The translations under genes were made by a program, and so were the position numbers. The notes under the pieces are model-generated. The model worked only from the letters and a program-made list of their open reading frames with translations. It had not been told where the DNA came from and did not search any database. A stretch of 64,000 nucleotides of DNA from Serripes groenlandicus (lineage: Eukaryota; Mollusca; Bivalvia; Cardiida; Cardiidae), in NCBI GenBank assembly GCA_031761405.1, contig JASEVX010000007.1, positions 26,376,859 through 26,440,858 on the forward strand. The letters are read 5' to 3'. Each line of letters starts with the position of its first letter. Positions within the stretch are counted from its first letter, which is position 1. Positions 12,635 through 22,997 of this stretch are shown piece after piece.

Positions 12635-12802
12635 TTTAGCGAAAGGAGAACTTGCTCATAATGAGCAATTTCTCCCTTTGCCACATTGTTTTTCAACATC
12701 ATTCAATTATTGTTCTGTCATTTATAGAAGATTTTCATATTTTTTACTTAATGTTTTTTAATGTCGCCTGCTACTGCTTTGTTGTAAGTGGGAAAGGGTT
12801 AC
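12635..12802. mobile_element. TTAA MITE, subfamily B, 5' part missing
   Basis: It starts GCGAAAGGAGAACTTGCTCA; right end AAGTGGGAAAGGGTTA. Confidence 0.65.
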
Positions 12803-13237
12803 TAGTTAATAGTTTTAAAATAGGTTATCGGCTAAAAAAGAGCCCCATTTTAGACGACTTCACGTGAATATTGATTCCCCCCACTTCAAATTAATTCATA
12901 CATCAACCTAATGAAATGCAACGAAATATGTGTTAGATCTCGTTTCTATCCATATTAATTTCACATAAAAGATGCTAGAAGTCAAGCCTATAGATGTCCT
13001 TTATTGAATTATAATTCATACAAGAAAAACGTTTATACGCGTCATCTACAGTCGGTATGGTGTATTCTATTCAGAGCTGTATCAGTGATCACCTATATAA
13101 ACCAATGTGCGTTTTTGAAGCTAGGTATGAACGTTTTCGGCTAAAAATCGAGTTGGTACTTTTTTCCTACTAATTTACAACTTATAATGACCATATGTTG
13201 ATGTGTTCGATTTACAGTCGGTTAAAGCCTACACACT

Positions 13238-13474
13238 TTAACCCTTTCCCACATACAACAAATCAGTAGCAGACGATTTTGAAAACATTTAGTAAAACAG
13301 ATTTAAACTCTCTATAAAAATGAAAGACAAAATTATTCAACAAAGTTGAAATCATTGCGACAAAAGGAGCAGAGAGCAGAGAACCATGATAAACAATATC
13401 TCCTTTTGTCACATTGTTTTCATAAATCGTCTGTAGAAGCGTCAGAGAGCGTCTGTATGTGGGGAAAGAGTTAA
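13238..13474. mobile_element. TTAA MITE, subfamily B
   Basis: Left TTAACCCTTTCCCACATACA; right TATGTGGGGAAAGAGTTAA. Confidence 0.8.
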
Positions 13475-13605
13475 ACATGTTAGAATATGTTTCCATCCTG
13501 TGCGCTCATGATTGCATACACTACGCATATCTATACGTAAATATAGCAATAATATTTACAAGGAATAAAATACATTTTGCTTTTACAATCAACGCACATT
13601 GACCC

Positions 13606-13808
13606 TTAACCCTTTCTGACGCCTCTGCAGCAGACAGCTTTTTGAAAAACATAGTGACAAAAGAAGAAATTGCACAAAACGTGCAATTTCTCCTTTTGCC
13701 ACAATGTTTTCCACTTTTTGTCATAGGTTATCCATTCAATTATGGAGATTTTCTATGTTTTGACAAAATACGTCTGCTGCAGAATTGTCGTATGAGGGAA
13801 AGGGTTAA
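13606..13808 (-). mobile_element. TTAA MITE, subfamily A
   Basis: Reverse orientation. The CCTCATATAGACG block is deleted directly after TTAACCCTTT. The hairpin is TTGCACAAAACGTGCAA. Confidence 0.8.
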
Positions 13809-13899
13809 CCTGCCATGCTTGTATAACATTTTAGAATCGTCCGCTTAGAACTCACATCGGTAAATATGATTCATCCAAAATTTAAAAAAAAAAGTATTT

Positions 13900-14010
13900 T
13901 TCCTGGTTGAAAGCGTTGCGAGAAAATGAGATATTGCTTGCTGTAAGCAATTTCTTTTAGATGTATGTTGCACAGATGCCAAGTGTAGTATGTGACATGT
14001 TAAGAGTTAA
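13900..14010. mobile_element. TTAA MITE fragment
   Basis: ATATTGCTTGCTGTAAGCAA core and GATGCCAAGTGTAGTATGTG; the left end is missing. Confidence 0.4.
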
Positions 14011-14466
14011 ACATTATTCCATGAGAATTAAGGCCAGTGTGACAGGGTTTGTTTTACTGTAGTGTTTGATAACAGATTAAAGAGCTTTACAAATAACCGA
14101 GACACGAATCTGACAGGGTGCGATAAGTGTTTCAATCGTATCGTTGTGGGTACGAATGGATTATCGATGGCGTTGTTTACAAACATTCCCCTTATTTGTT
14201 GGCATTAGGTCCCTCCTTATTTTATATTCTCGACATATACTAGTACTCAGAGTTATCTGAAGAAAAATAAACTTCGGTGGTAAACAAATAAATCAGTCAA
14301 ACCATTTTTTGACATTGAGTGAGGCTCAAGTCTGCAAAAATACCTGATTTAATTTAAGCCGTCAATATGATAATGTTGACTAACGCATTCTAATCCTACA
14401 AGGAGATCTTACATTACTGAATCGCAACCACAGCTAGGTTCATGTTTGGCAGTCGCTTTCGGTAAA

Positions 14467-14476
14467 ATGACGTCAT
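14467..14476. promoter_or_regulatory. perfect CRE palindrome ATGACGTCAT
   Basis: The full-length cAMP-response-element core TGACGTCA lies in a locally GC-richer, repeat-free stretch (14400-14680). No start site or exon could be tied to it, so a chance match is possible. Confidence 0.25.
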
Positions 14477-14774
14477 GAGAAAACGCTTGACGTTAACTAC
14501 GGTAGCGATAATGAGTTCACTACTTGAAACGCCGACCGTCTTTATGGCATAACTGTCACATGAGCCTGATCACGAGAATTCCAATAAAGTAGCTAAGTAC
14601 CTTCGATGACTCAGAACAGCCGACATTTTCAACAAGTTGGATTTCAGACATCGTTGCTTTTTAATGGATAAAAGTATGTAGAGGCCTCGCTTGAACAATG
14701 ACGACTCGGGTCTAGTTCAAAATTGAAATGAGCGGTGATCTGCGATAACTAAACGTAAGTACTTTACGACCAAT

Positions 14775-14968
14775 GTAGATCAAGATCAGCCAGCGCATTT
14801 GCGCAGTCAGATCTGGCTGAACAATGTCAACTAGTCATGGAAGGTTCAATAAACCAAAAGGCCTCTCCATTTAGGATCTTTTAGCATGGATGTGCAGGCA
14901 GGTCTCTTCCCACACGTATAATAATTACGTCAATATTGGTTTTCGTACAGCTCCGCTCAAATATCTAA
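14775..14968. mobile_element. family K repeat
   Basis: TAGATCAAGATCAGCCAGCG with the partial hairpin GCGCAGTCAGATCTGGCTG, then GGATCTTTTAGCATGGATGT and GTCAATATTGGTTTTCG. Confidence 0.6.
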
Positions 14969-15007
14969 CCTGTTGTTATACGACAAAATAACAGATGTAC
15001 TTACATA

Positions 15008-15258
15008 TCGAGGGCTTGGCGTGAAACGGTTGTAACTAAAAACCTATTTTGAAAACCCTGGTTTAGGGGCAATTTTGACCCCTTTGTAAACAATGCAAAT
15101 TTAGGTGCCATTGCTCAGAACGAGCAATGGCACCTAAATTTCCATTGTTTACCAAGAAAATTTATTTAACGCTTATAAAGAATTGATGGAGAGGTGATTA
15201 AACATGGTAAACAAATACCAATTTTAGTTACAACCGTTTCACGCCGCCAAGCCCTCGA
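15008..15258. mobile_element. family D MITE (TCGAGGGCTTGG ends)
   Basis: Long terminal inverted repeats start TCGAGGGCTTGGCGTGAAAC. The central hairpin is GGTGCCATTGCTCAGAACGA with GCAATGGCACC. The flanks suggest a TA duplication. Confidence 0.82.
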
Positions 15259-16685
15259 TATATACAACTCTGATATGGATTTAGTTGTGAGTTGGACTGT
15301 GTTGTAGATTCAAACCTCGTTGTGAGATCAGGCCGCGTTGTAAGTCCTACACGCATATAGGCTATCTATCTTACTGCTAGGACGTGTTCTTATATGGTTC
15401 AATCAATCCGAAAGGGGAACAATCCGGCATCTCTGGTCATAGAAGGTTCAGATCAACCTGTACATTAACACCATCTTATCAAAAGGAAAATATGAACAGT
15501 GTAGATCTGGATCTACACTCTTCCCAAAAACTCCGACTTATTCATTTTCCCATGGACGGGATCATATGTAGTCTATACATATCTAGAGTATTTGGTAACG
15601 TTTGTTGGCCTCGAGGGGAGAGTAGGTTTAAACACATCATAAAGTGTAGACCATTATCACGTAATCTTGAATAACGTTTAACTCATATAAAGGAGGGGTG
15701 CTTAAAGCTTTTTAGGATTGTTTTTATATGCCGTGTTTTGTATTAATTTTTTGATGTATCTGTTGTTGTCTCAAATGAAATTATCGGACCAGATCTATTT
15801 AAACAATTTCAAAATAAACATACTTTTATTTATCATAAACGTATTAAATTTTTAAATCACGAACTTGTGTCAGTGTCACACTCATCTAGAGCTCTATAAA
15901 AGTTTTATAAAAAGCACTCGTTTTCAAAAGTGAAGATGCAAATTGCATAACAAACGGCTTGGGCAGAAGACTCATGGTGGTGATTAAAACCAGTATTTGG
16001 TTTAGTTTAGTTGAATTATTAAATTAATAAACAAATTCTTTCAACTTATATTTATACGATCTACAATCGACTGAACTGTGATCACTTCCTGAACTGTGAA
16101 CACACTGTCTTCAACACCATACCATAAGCATAGCATCGTTTAGAGAATGTCCATGTTGCGCTTATACACACTGTGTGTATTTTCTGAGTCGACTTTTGTA
16201 GATTTGTTCTGTGGGGGGAATGGTATACATGTGCATAGATTATGAGCAAATCATAAAAGTTGATCTCATTTCACATGAGATTCGAATCTGGGGACCAGTG
16301 TGAATCAATAAATAGATAGTCTACTTCAGTAAGCAACTTTCTTATGTTGTACGCTTTGATAATGCATCCATCACAAACCTTCATTGAATACGTGAAAAAA
16401 AAGCATCTTAAAACAAACGTAATGCAATCAGCAATCTGACTTGGATTTCAAAAACATTGGTACGCTGTTCAAAATGTAAAGAGTAACCTTAAAGTCATGT
16501 GTAGCCATGTTAGAAATCCAATCTCAGCAGTTGCGTATCGTTATTTCTACCAAAAAACATCAGATTGTACTTAACTCCTACCAATCGTATGCATTCGCAA
16601 ACAAATCGCTTTTAATGCCTGCTGTTATCACCCGTCTGATGTTTCGCAATTGCTATGTACGAAGTTTCCTGAGTACGTTAACTAC

Positions 16686-16797
16686 CATTATCGTCGTTCA
16701 ACTTTCTAGTTAAAATGTCATTTTCTCCATCGATTCGGTAATAAATCATTGCTAAATGAAGTGATTTTTGTTGTCGAGTCAGTTTTACTACCGCCAT
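16686..16797 (-). CDS. probable first coding exon of an unrecognised gene
   Basis: The minus-strand ATG at 16795-16797 sits in AAAATGGCGG, which is both a good start context and close to the YY1 consensus often found at translation starts. The open frame reads MAVVKLTRQQKSLHLAMIYY, then RIDGENDILTRKLNDDN, and reaches a possible donor G|GTAGTT at 16681-16685, just before an in-frame TAA. The exon would be 112 nt, ending one base into a codon. That phase could join the 6576 acceptor of the CUB-like gene, but nothing else links them and the protein types fit poorly. I do not recognise the protein. The promoter behind it (16800-16920) is the main support. Confidence 0.45.
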
Positions 16798-16925
16798 TTT
16801 CCCAACTGGTATCTCATCTACGTGATGCTAAGTGGTTACCATGGTAACATCGCTCTATGAACCGGAAGACGAGAATTGCAATTGACTTCCGGCGCACGCA
16901 CCCGTGAGTAGACATCGACCCGGAC
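16798..16925 (-). promoter_or_regulatory. compact promoter with RFX X-box and ETS-like sites
   Basis: A perfect 14-bp palindrome GTTACCATGGTAAC lies at 16835-16848. It matches the RFX X-box consensus (GTNRCC, short spacer, RGYAAC). On the minus strand, two ETS-type GGAAG cores occur upstream: one in CTTCCGG at about 16863 and GCGCCGGAAGT at about 16885-16895. GC content rises sharply here compared with flanking AT-rich DNA. No TATA box is evident. The order ETS, X-box, ATGGCGG favours transcription on the minus strand. Confidence 0.55.
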
Positions 16926-16983
16926 TCTGTGAGTGTTAATTGGCCTGGCTCGATATAAAATGGGGATTACGTGTTTCAGATGG

Positions 16984-17154
16984 TTAACCCTTTCCCACAT
17001 GTAGAAACATTTTTACGCCAATTCAGCAAATGACTTTTGAAACCATTGAAGTAAAAGGTGAAATTGCTCATCATGTGTAGGTATGTTCAAGCATTTTATT
17101 GAGACATTTTCAAAGTCGACTGCTGCAGATTTGTTGTATGTGTGAAAGGATAAA
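16984..17154. mobile_element. TTAA MITE, subfamily B, just upstream of the X-box promoter
   Basis: Left TTAACCCTTTCCCACATG; right TATGTGTGAAAGGATAAAC. Confidence 0.7.
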
Positions 17155-17212
17155 CATCGGCTCTGAACCATTTAAATTATATGATTTGAGATCGGGGCTT
17201 TAAGAAAACCAA

Positions 17213-17420
17213 CCATATAGCATTTGCGTCCAGTGTAGACCCAGATCAGCCAGCGGATCTGCGCAGTTTTACTGTATATATTTATGGGTGCTAATTGGTT
17301 TTAAAAAATCTTCTGCTAATCAGTTTCCATTTGGATACTTAGCATGAATACGAAGAGTGCTTTTTCCCCACACATTTTATAAGTATGCTAAAGCTGGTTT
17401 TCGTTATAAAGAGGTGTTAG
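17213..17420. mobile_element. family K repeat
   Basis: TAGACCCAGATCAGCCAGCG, TTTGGATACTTAGCATGAAT and GCTAAAGCTGGTTTTCG match the 14775 copy. Confidence 0.55.
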
Positions 17421-17686
17421 GTTTTTTATATGAACTGTTAATATATGTCCCTTTGAAAACTGAATTGAACATTTAACGCGTAAGAGTATGAATCTTTTCG
17501 TAAAACAGTAAGGAACAAGCATCTCTCTCTTTAAGATACAATAAACCACATGTGTGCAGTTCCTGTATTTTACAATTAAACTATCGTTAACGATCCTTTA
17601 TTCTAAATCAGTTTGTAAAAACTCGCGTTATCTTGCAAATGTTGCTGTTTGTAGAATTTACAGTATCGTCACATACAAACATTGAC

Positions 17687-18013
17687 CAGGGGCGTAGCTC
17701 CCTTTAGGCACTGTAGGCACGTGCCTACACATTTATTATCAAAATGCCCCAAAAATACAGCTGCGGCGATAAACATCTGCGTAATGTATCGACCAGATCA
17801 GTCTGCGCTATCCGCGCAGACTGATCCGGCCGACACATTCCGTCTTAGGGGGATATATGTATAGAGTAGTGACTCCTGAAACAGAAAATCCGCAGGAGGC
17901 GAAAAGTGTCTATCCGGGTACGCCTGTGTGGCATGTTTAGGTTGATCCGGTCCACAATGTTGATTTTCTCGCGAGACGGCCTACACATTGATTATTGCCA
18001 AGCTACGCCCCTG
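17687..18013. mobile_element. family N DNA transposon fragment with 5-bp TSD
   Basis: Termini are CAGGGGCGTAGCT and AGCTACGCCCCTG. TTGAC is repeated directly outside both ends. The inner GTAGGCACGTGCCTAC is a palindrome. The family J copy fills most of the interior. The termini resemble hAT-type ends, but a 5-bp duplication does not settle the superfamily. Confidence 0.6.
17765..17977. mobile_element. family J MITE, reverse, inside the CAGGGGCG element
   Basis: GATTTTCTCGCGAGACGGC is the terminus at right; the left terminus is missing. It carries the perfect hairpin GATCAGTCTGCGC / GCGCAGACTGATC. Confidence 0.65.
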
Positions 18014-18022
18014 TTGACTGCA

Positions 18023-18245
18023 TTAATTCTTTCCCACATGCAGGCACACTTTGTTTCATATGCAACATTCTGATAAAAGGAGAAATTATTAATAACCATT
18101 TTTTTTCTTTTTGTCACAATGTGTTCATAATAATTCGAGTAAGTACAATATATACTATAATTTATAATAAAAAAAAATCTATATTTTGACGAGATGGATT
18201 CATAGTGGTTTCCTGAAGTTTCTGTTGTATTATGTAAAGGGTTAA
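18023..18245. mobile_element. TTAA MITE, subfamily B
   Basis: Left TTAATTCTTTCCCACATG; right ATGTAAAGGGTTAA. Confidence 0.7.
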
Positions 18246-18442
18246 TTGAGTTCTTTACACAGAGATAAAACGACTGATGAAATCGTAAAAAAGAACCAAA
18301 GACAAACTTTAAACTCTGCTTTAACAGTTCTTGATTGAAACATTTCTACCTTAATTCTAGTTTATGTGGGCAATTTACACCTTCTTGAGTAACTCATCAC
18401 GCGAGTTAATATAAGGGATTGGATTCAAAGAGAATCATAAAA

Positions 18443-18843
18443 GACCGTCCATAGGAAAAGGTAAAAGTTGGCGTTTTTTGAAGAGAATATGTTCAGATCT
18501 GCCTTTATTAGTTTTATCAACTAGTCATAGTTTATCTGTTCACAAATGCCAACATGTGAGCCGTCCCGCGAGAAAACCAACATTGTGGGCTCTGCGTAAA
18601 GTATCGACCTGGATCAGCCTAAGCATGCCGCGCAGGCTTACCCGGATAGACACTTTTCGCCTCCTGTGAATTTTCTGTTTCAGGAATCATTACCCTATAC
18701 CTATATCCCCCTGAGACGGAATGTGTAGGCTCGGATCAGTCTGCGCGGAGTCTGCTGCGCAGGCTGATATTTGTCGATATATTACGCAGAGGCCATAATG
18801 TTGGTTTTCTCACGGGACACGTACCTTTTCCCATGGCCCGGTT
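18443..18843. mobile_element. family L MITE, split by a family J copy
   Basis: The left part, GACCGTCCATAGGAAAAGGT to AAATGCCAACATG, and the right part, GTACCTTTTCCCATGGCCCG, join to the order seen in the 3746 copy. Confidence 0.68.
18557..18820. mobile_element. family J MITE, inserted in a family L element
   Basis: Terminal repeat GTCCCGCGAGAAAACCAACA at left against its complement at right. The interior has TACCCGGATAGACACTTTTC and an imperfect GATCAGTCTGCGCGG hairpin. Confidence 0.75.
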
Positions 18844-18849
18844 CACATG

Positions 18850-21655
18850 CTTCTATGTGACTTCAATATGAGGAAGTGTGCTTGTTTTATATCAGGGCCC
18901 ATACGTGACTAAAGTCGCTTTCAACAATAATTCGACTGTGTCAGCCAAAGAAGGGCAGTGTTGTATATGCAAACAATGAAGACAGAGGCGTCCATATACA
19001 CAGCTAAGCCATTGCCGTTCATTTTTATCGTTCATTTTTATCGTTCCTTTCTTTTTGTTTACATTGCATTATGTTGTATTGAATAATCATTGTTTTGTAT
19101 TGTAGTAAATTGTATTGTATTGTATTGTATTGTATTACATTGCCATGCATGCCACTTCTGTAATTAGGCGATGAGCCACTGTGTTCAAGCCAAATATGTA
19201 TATAAGCCAATGCATTTATTCATTCCTTCATTCATTCAACTTCATTCAATTTCATGCAACACACGTTTAGTTTAGTGTTTTTTTTCTTCTTTCTAGTTGT
19301 ACACACATGCGTTCAAAAAAGAAGATTAAATAACGCTTCACCTTGTCTGATGAAGTTCATGTATAATAAATACATCATGTTTATCGGCGGATGAAATTAC
19401 ATTCTGTTACAAGCCGGTTAATCTGCCCCATTTATTGGAAGAATTTATTAATAATTGTAAACATCCAACAAACCCGAGCGTGTAAGATTAGTAAACAGAT
19501 ATATATATGTATATCAATATTTATTTTAACTATTTTGTTTTTCGTGATTTGTGAATTCCCCCTTTAAATGGTCCATTTTAGAGTTGAAAATATGTTTTTG
19601 AGGTTGTTTTGAAACGGTTTTAACCATTGACACATACGCATTTTCGTTCATACTTCTTTTTCTTGCTTTTTTGGCTTTGATTATGTAACATTTCTGTTTA
19701 TTGCCATCACCTTTCAATTTAAATAAATACTTAATATATGTTAACGCTATTATGGTGTTATACAAAACTGTTCAAATTTTTTTATCTGCATCTGCGAAAA
19801 GTAAATTGAATAATACATAGCCCTCAATAAGGTTTTGAACTTGTAGTCATAGAAAAACAAAAGTTTATGAAATGAAACCTTGTGAATCGGTTGAATTTGA
19901 GGATACAAAACACTTTGTTTTGTGACATTATTATTCAATTATGGATGTGTAACTGAGCGCTTAAAACTGATTACAACTGGCTCATATGTGACGTATGTGC
20001 GGTAGATCGTAATATACACTTGTTGAAAACATCATAGACAGTAGAAAACAGCTCAATCTATTATGTACACAACATACCGACTCCAGTTGAACAGTGATGT
20101 AAGTACTATAATACGTTATGGCTTACGTGATTTGTAAGAGAGATTGACCATAGAATAATTTCTCAACGGGTGTTGCAATTGCAAGAGGCTGACCTGGAAA
20201 TATGCTTGTTTCATTCTGCATGTACTAAATCAATCTGCATTTATAATAGAAGATATATAATATGTGTAATCTGTTTAAGATGCGTGTTCCATTCTTGAAA
20301 ACCGTAACCTTTCGTAGTAGACTTACATTCATATACATGGATCATGTATAAATGGGAAATACATACAGTGCAATATCAATTATATGATCAGATAGAAAAA
20401 CAACGTTCGTGGCATATTTAACCAGTGTAGATTTAGATAAATCCGCGTATCCCAGTCCGATCTTAATTGCAATCATAGGAAAATTAGTCATCAACTTTTT
20501 TGAAAAGTGTACGTTTGAATCCAATTACATGATTGCATAGACCAGTCTCTTCTCACACACACAAGTTCACAAAATCATTCATAACTCATATATTTGTGTT
20601 TTTTGTTGGGGGAGGAGGGCCGAGGATTTACATGCATCACTCAGTTGCATAACCATCGAGTAATAGTTTAACCAGTGACAGTAGTCCTCGTTCGAAAAAA
20701 CGGTTATTTGATACATATATAAAGATACTGCTAATTCAGTAGCTATCTATATTTTGACATGGATTGAGATCATGGGGAAATGGATCTTATATCAAAATGG
20801 TTTGTATAATATGACAAGAAGGATCTTGGAATCGCTGTTCATGTTGTTGTCTACTGATCTCCTGAAGCAACAATGAGTATAGATATGTTTTAAACCATGA
20901 GGGGAACGCAGCTTGATGAAAGGATCTTGATCAGTTGTTAGGTTTATGCTGTGATTCCTGTCGGATACTTGTACTTTAACAATTATTTTGTTAAGACGGT
21001 GATAACATGCAGTTAATTCACCGGGTGGTTAATTACTATGAATTATTTCTAGCAGTATTCAACCCATTATTCATTCTAGGCAACAGACTGTCTGTAAATA
21101 ATCTTTTCAATACAATGTAATGCCGCCATGCAGCGGTGGTGTACACTATTTACATGATTCCGACATAATGAAAGATCGGCCTGGCGGTTGTAATTTGTTC
21201 TGCATACAAATCAAGATGCTATATGGTACATAACATTGGACATTATAGTAGAGTTATATGAATTATATATATATGGTAATATCATCTTCATGAATTTGCG
21301 ACTAATGAAATCCTGATAAGCTTATGCATTTGTTCAACCTGGTCAGCATCGCTCTTGTCCATTCTGATTTACATTCTTCCCGAGAGTAAGTTTAAAAGAA
21401 ATGTTAAAAGCCGACTTAAGTATGAAATATAAATGAAATCGGCATTGATTGTGTCGTTATCTAGTTATCCCAGCTGTCATTAAAGCAGACTGTTGCAGAT
21501 ATGCATGTTTGAGTTGACAAAAAACAACAACTGAACATGCTGTTATCTATTTATCTAAACTGCCATGTGTTTCCCCCACTGACGAACCAGGTGTTGTTTT
21601 GATTACAACAAATTAAAGAAGAATGTTGCATATCTGAATATAAATAAGAGCAATT
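18850..21655. other. intergenic stretch without a recognised gene
   Basis: It is AT-rich with the TTGTA microsatellite and a weak family K-like piece near 20420-20560 (AGTGTAGATTTAGATAAATC, CTTCTCACACACA). No convincing exon. Confidence 0.6.
19085..19136. repeat. TTGTA pentanucleotide microsatellite
   Basis: Imperfect then perfect TTGTA units, at least five perfect in a row at the right side. Confidence 0.85.
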
Positions 21656-21658
21656 GAT

Positions 21659-22997
21659 AAACAAGAGGGCCATGAGGCCCTGGAATCGCTCACCTGAGAA
21701 TGGGCTATTTAAGACTTAACTCTTTCAGCGCCAATTGCAATATCATCAAGACAAACTTTCTCACAAAAAGTCAAAAATGCGATCTAGTAGTGTTAACACA
21801 ATTGTTCTACAATTTGGCCTATTGACCTAGTTGTTGACCTGACCTGACCTATATTCGAACTTGGTCAACATGCTCAAGCCAAAAATGTGGCTTCTAGAGT
21901 GTTCATAATATTTTCCTTAAATTTGGCCTAGAAATCATCAGGACAAACTTTCTGATAAAGTTTCAACATGCTCTAGTTTAAAATGCGGCTTCAAGAGTGT
22001 TAACAAGATTTTCCTTAAATTTGTCCTAGTGATCTAGTTTTTGACCTCCAACATGAACTATATTTGAACTTGGCCTAGATATCACTAAGACAAACATTCT
22101 GACAAAGTTTCAACATGCTCACGCCAAACATGTGGCTTCCAGAGTGTTTACAAGATTTACATTAACTTTGGCCTAGTGACCTAGTTTTTGACAGGACATG
22201 ACCCATATTCGAACTTGGCCTAGATATCATCAGGACAAACTTTCTGATTAAGTTTCAACATGCTCTAGTTTAAAATGCAGCTTCAAGATTGTTAACAAGA
22301 TTTTAGCCTAGTGACCTAGTTTTTGACCTGACATGACCCATATTCGATCTTGGCTTAGATATTACTAAGACAAATTTTCCTACATAGTTTCAACATGCTC
22401 AAGCCAAAAAAGTGTCTTCCAGAGTGTTTACAAGATTGTTCTTAAATTTGGACTAGTGACCTAGTTTTTGACCGGACATGACCCGTATTTAAACTTGGCC
22501 TAGATACCATCAAGACAAACTTTCTGACAAAGTTTCAACATGCTCATGTTTAAAATGTGGCTTCCAGAGTGTTAACAAGATTTTTCTTAAATTTGGCCTA
22601 GTGACCTAGTTTTTGACCCGACATGACCTATATTCGACCTTAGCCTAGATATCACTAAGACAAACATTCTGACAAAGTTTTAACATGCTCAAAAATGCGG
22701 CTTCAAGAGTGTTAACAAGATGTTCATTAAATTTGGCCTAGTGACCTATTTTTTGACCCGACATGACCCAGTTTCGAACTTGGCCTAGATTTGATCGAGA
22801 TATATGTTCTGATAAACCTTCATGAAGATTGGATGCAAAATGTTGCCTCTAGAGTGTTAACAAGCAAATGTTGACGACGGACGACTGACAACGGACGACG
22901 GACGACGAACGACGGAAGACGAACGACGAACGACGGACGACGGACAAAAGGCGGTCACAAAAACTCACCTTGAGCACTTTGTGCTCCGGTGGCTAAA
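21659..22997 (+). mobile_element. tandem-core (pearl/Helitron-like) element, complete
   Basis: It starts AACAAGAGGGCCATGAGGCC, a short hairpin, followed by CTCACCTGAG. The body is about seven diverged units of roughly 140 bp, each containing GTGACCTAGTTTTTGACC and TTGGCCTAGATATCA (block positions near 22031, 22169, 22311, 22457, 22600, 22740). A GACGGAC-type microsatellite follows (22873-22945). The end is a GAGCACTTTGTGCTC hairpin with CGGTGGCTAAA. There is no coding capacity. A short piece of a family E MITE end (TTAACTCTTTCAGCGCC) sits at 21717-21740. Confidence 0.75.
22873..22945. repeat. GACGGAC-type microsatellite
   Basis: Irregular GACGAC/GGAC units occur at the 3' side of the tandem-core element, in the position expected for pearl-type elements. 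Confidence 0.8.

Noticed and set aside
14600..14665. Possible minus-strand exon reading MSEIQLVENVGCSESSK before GTACTT
   Set aside because: Weak acceptor and donor and no homology recognised. It could be an exon of the gene starting at 16797, but this cannot be supported.
21800..22860. Regular repeats considered as a CRISPR array
   Set aside because: Units are about 140 bp, diverged, have no spacers and lie in animal DNA; this is a tandem-core transposable element.
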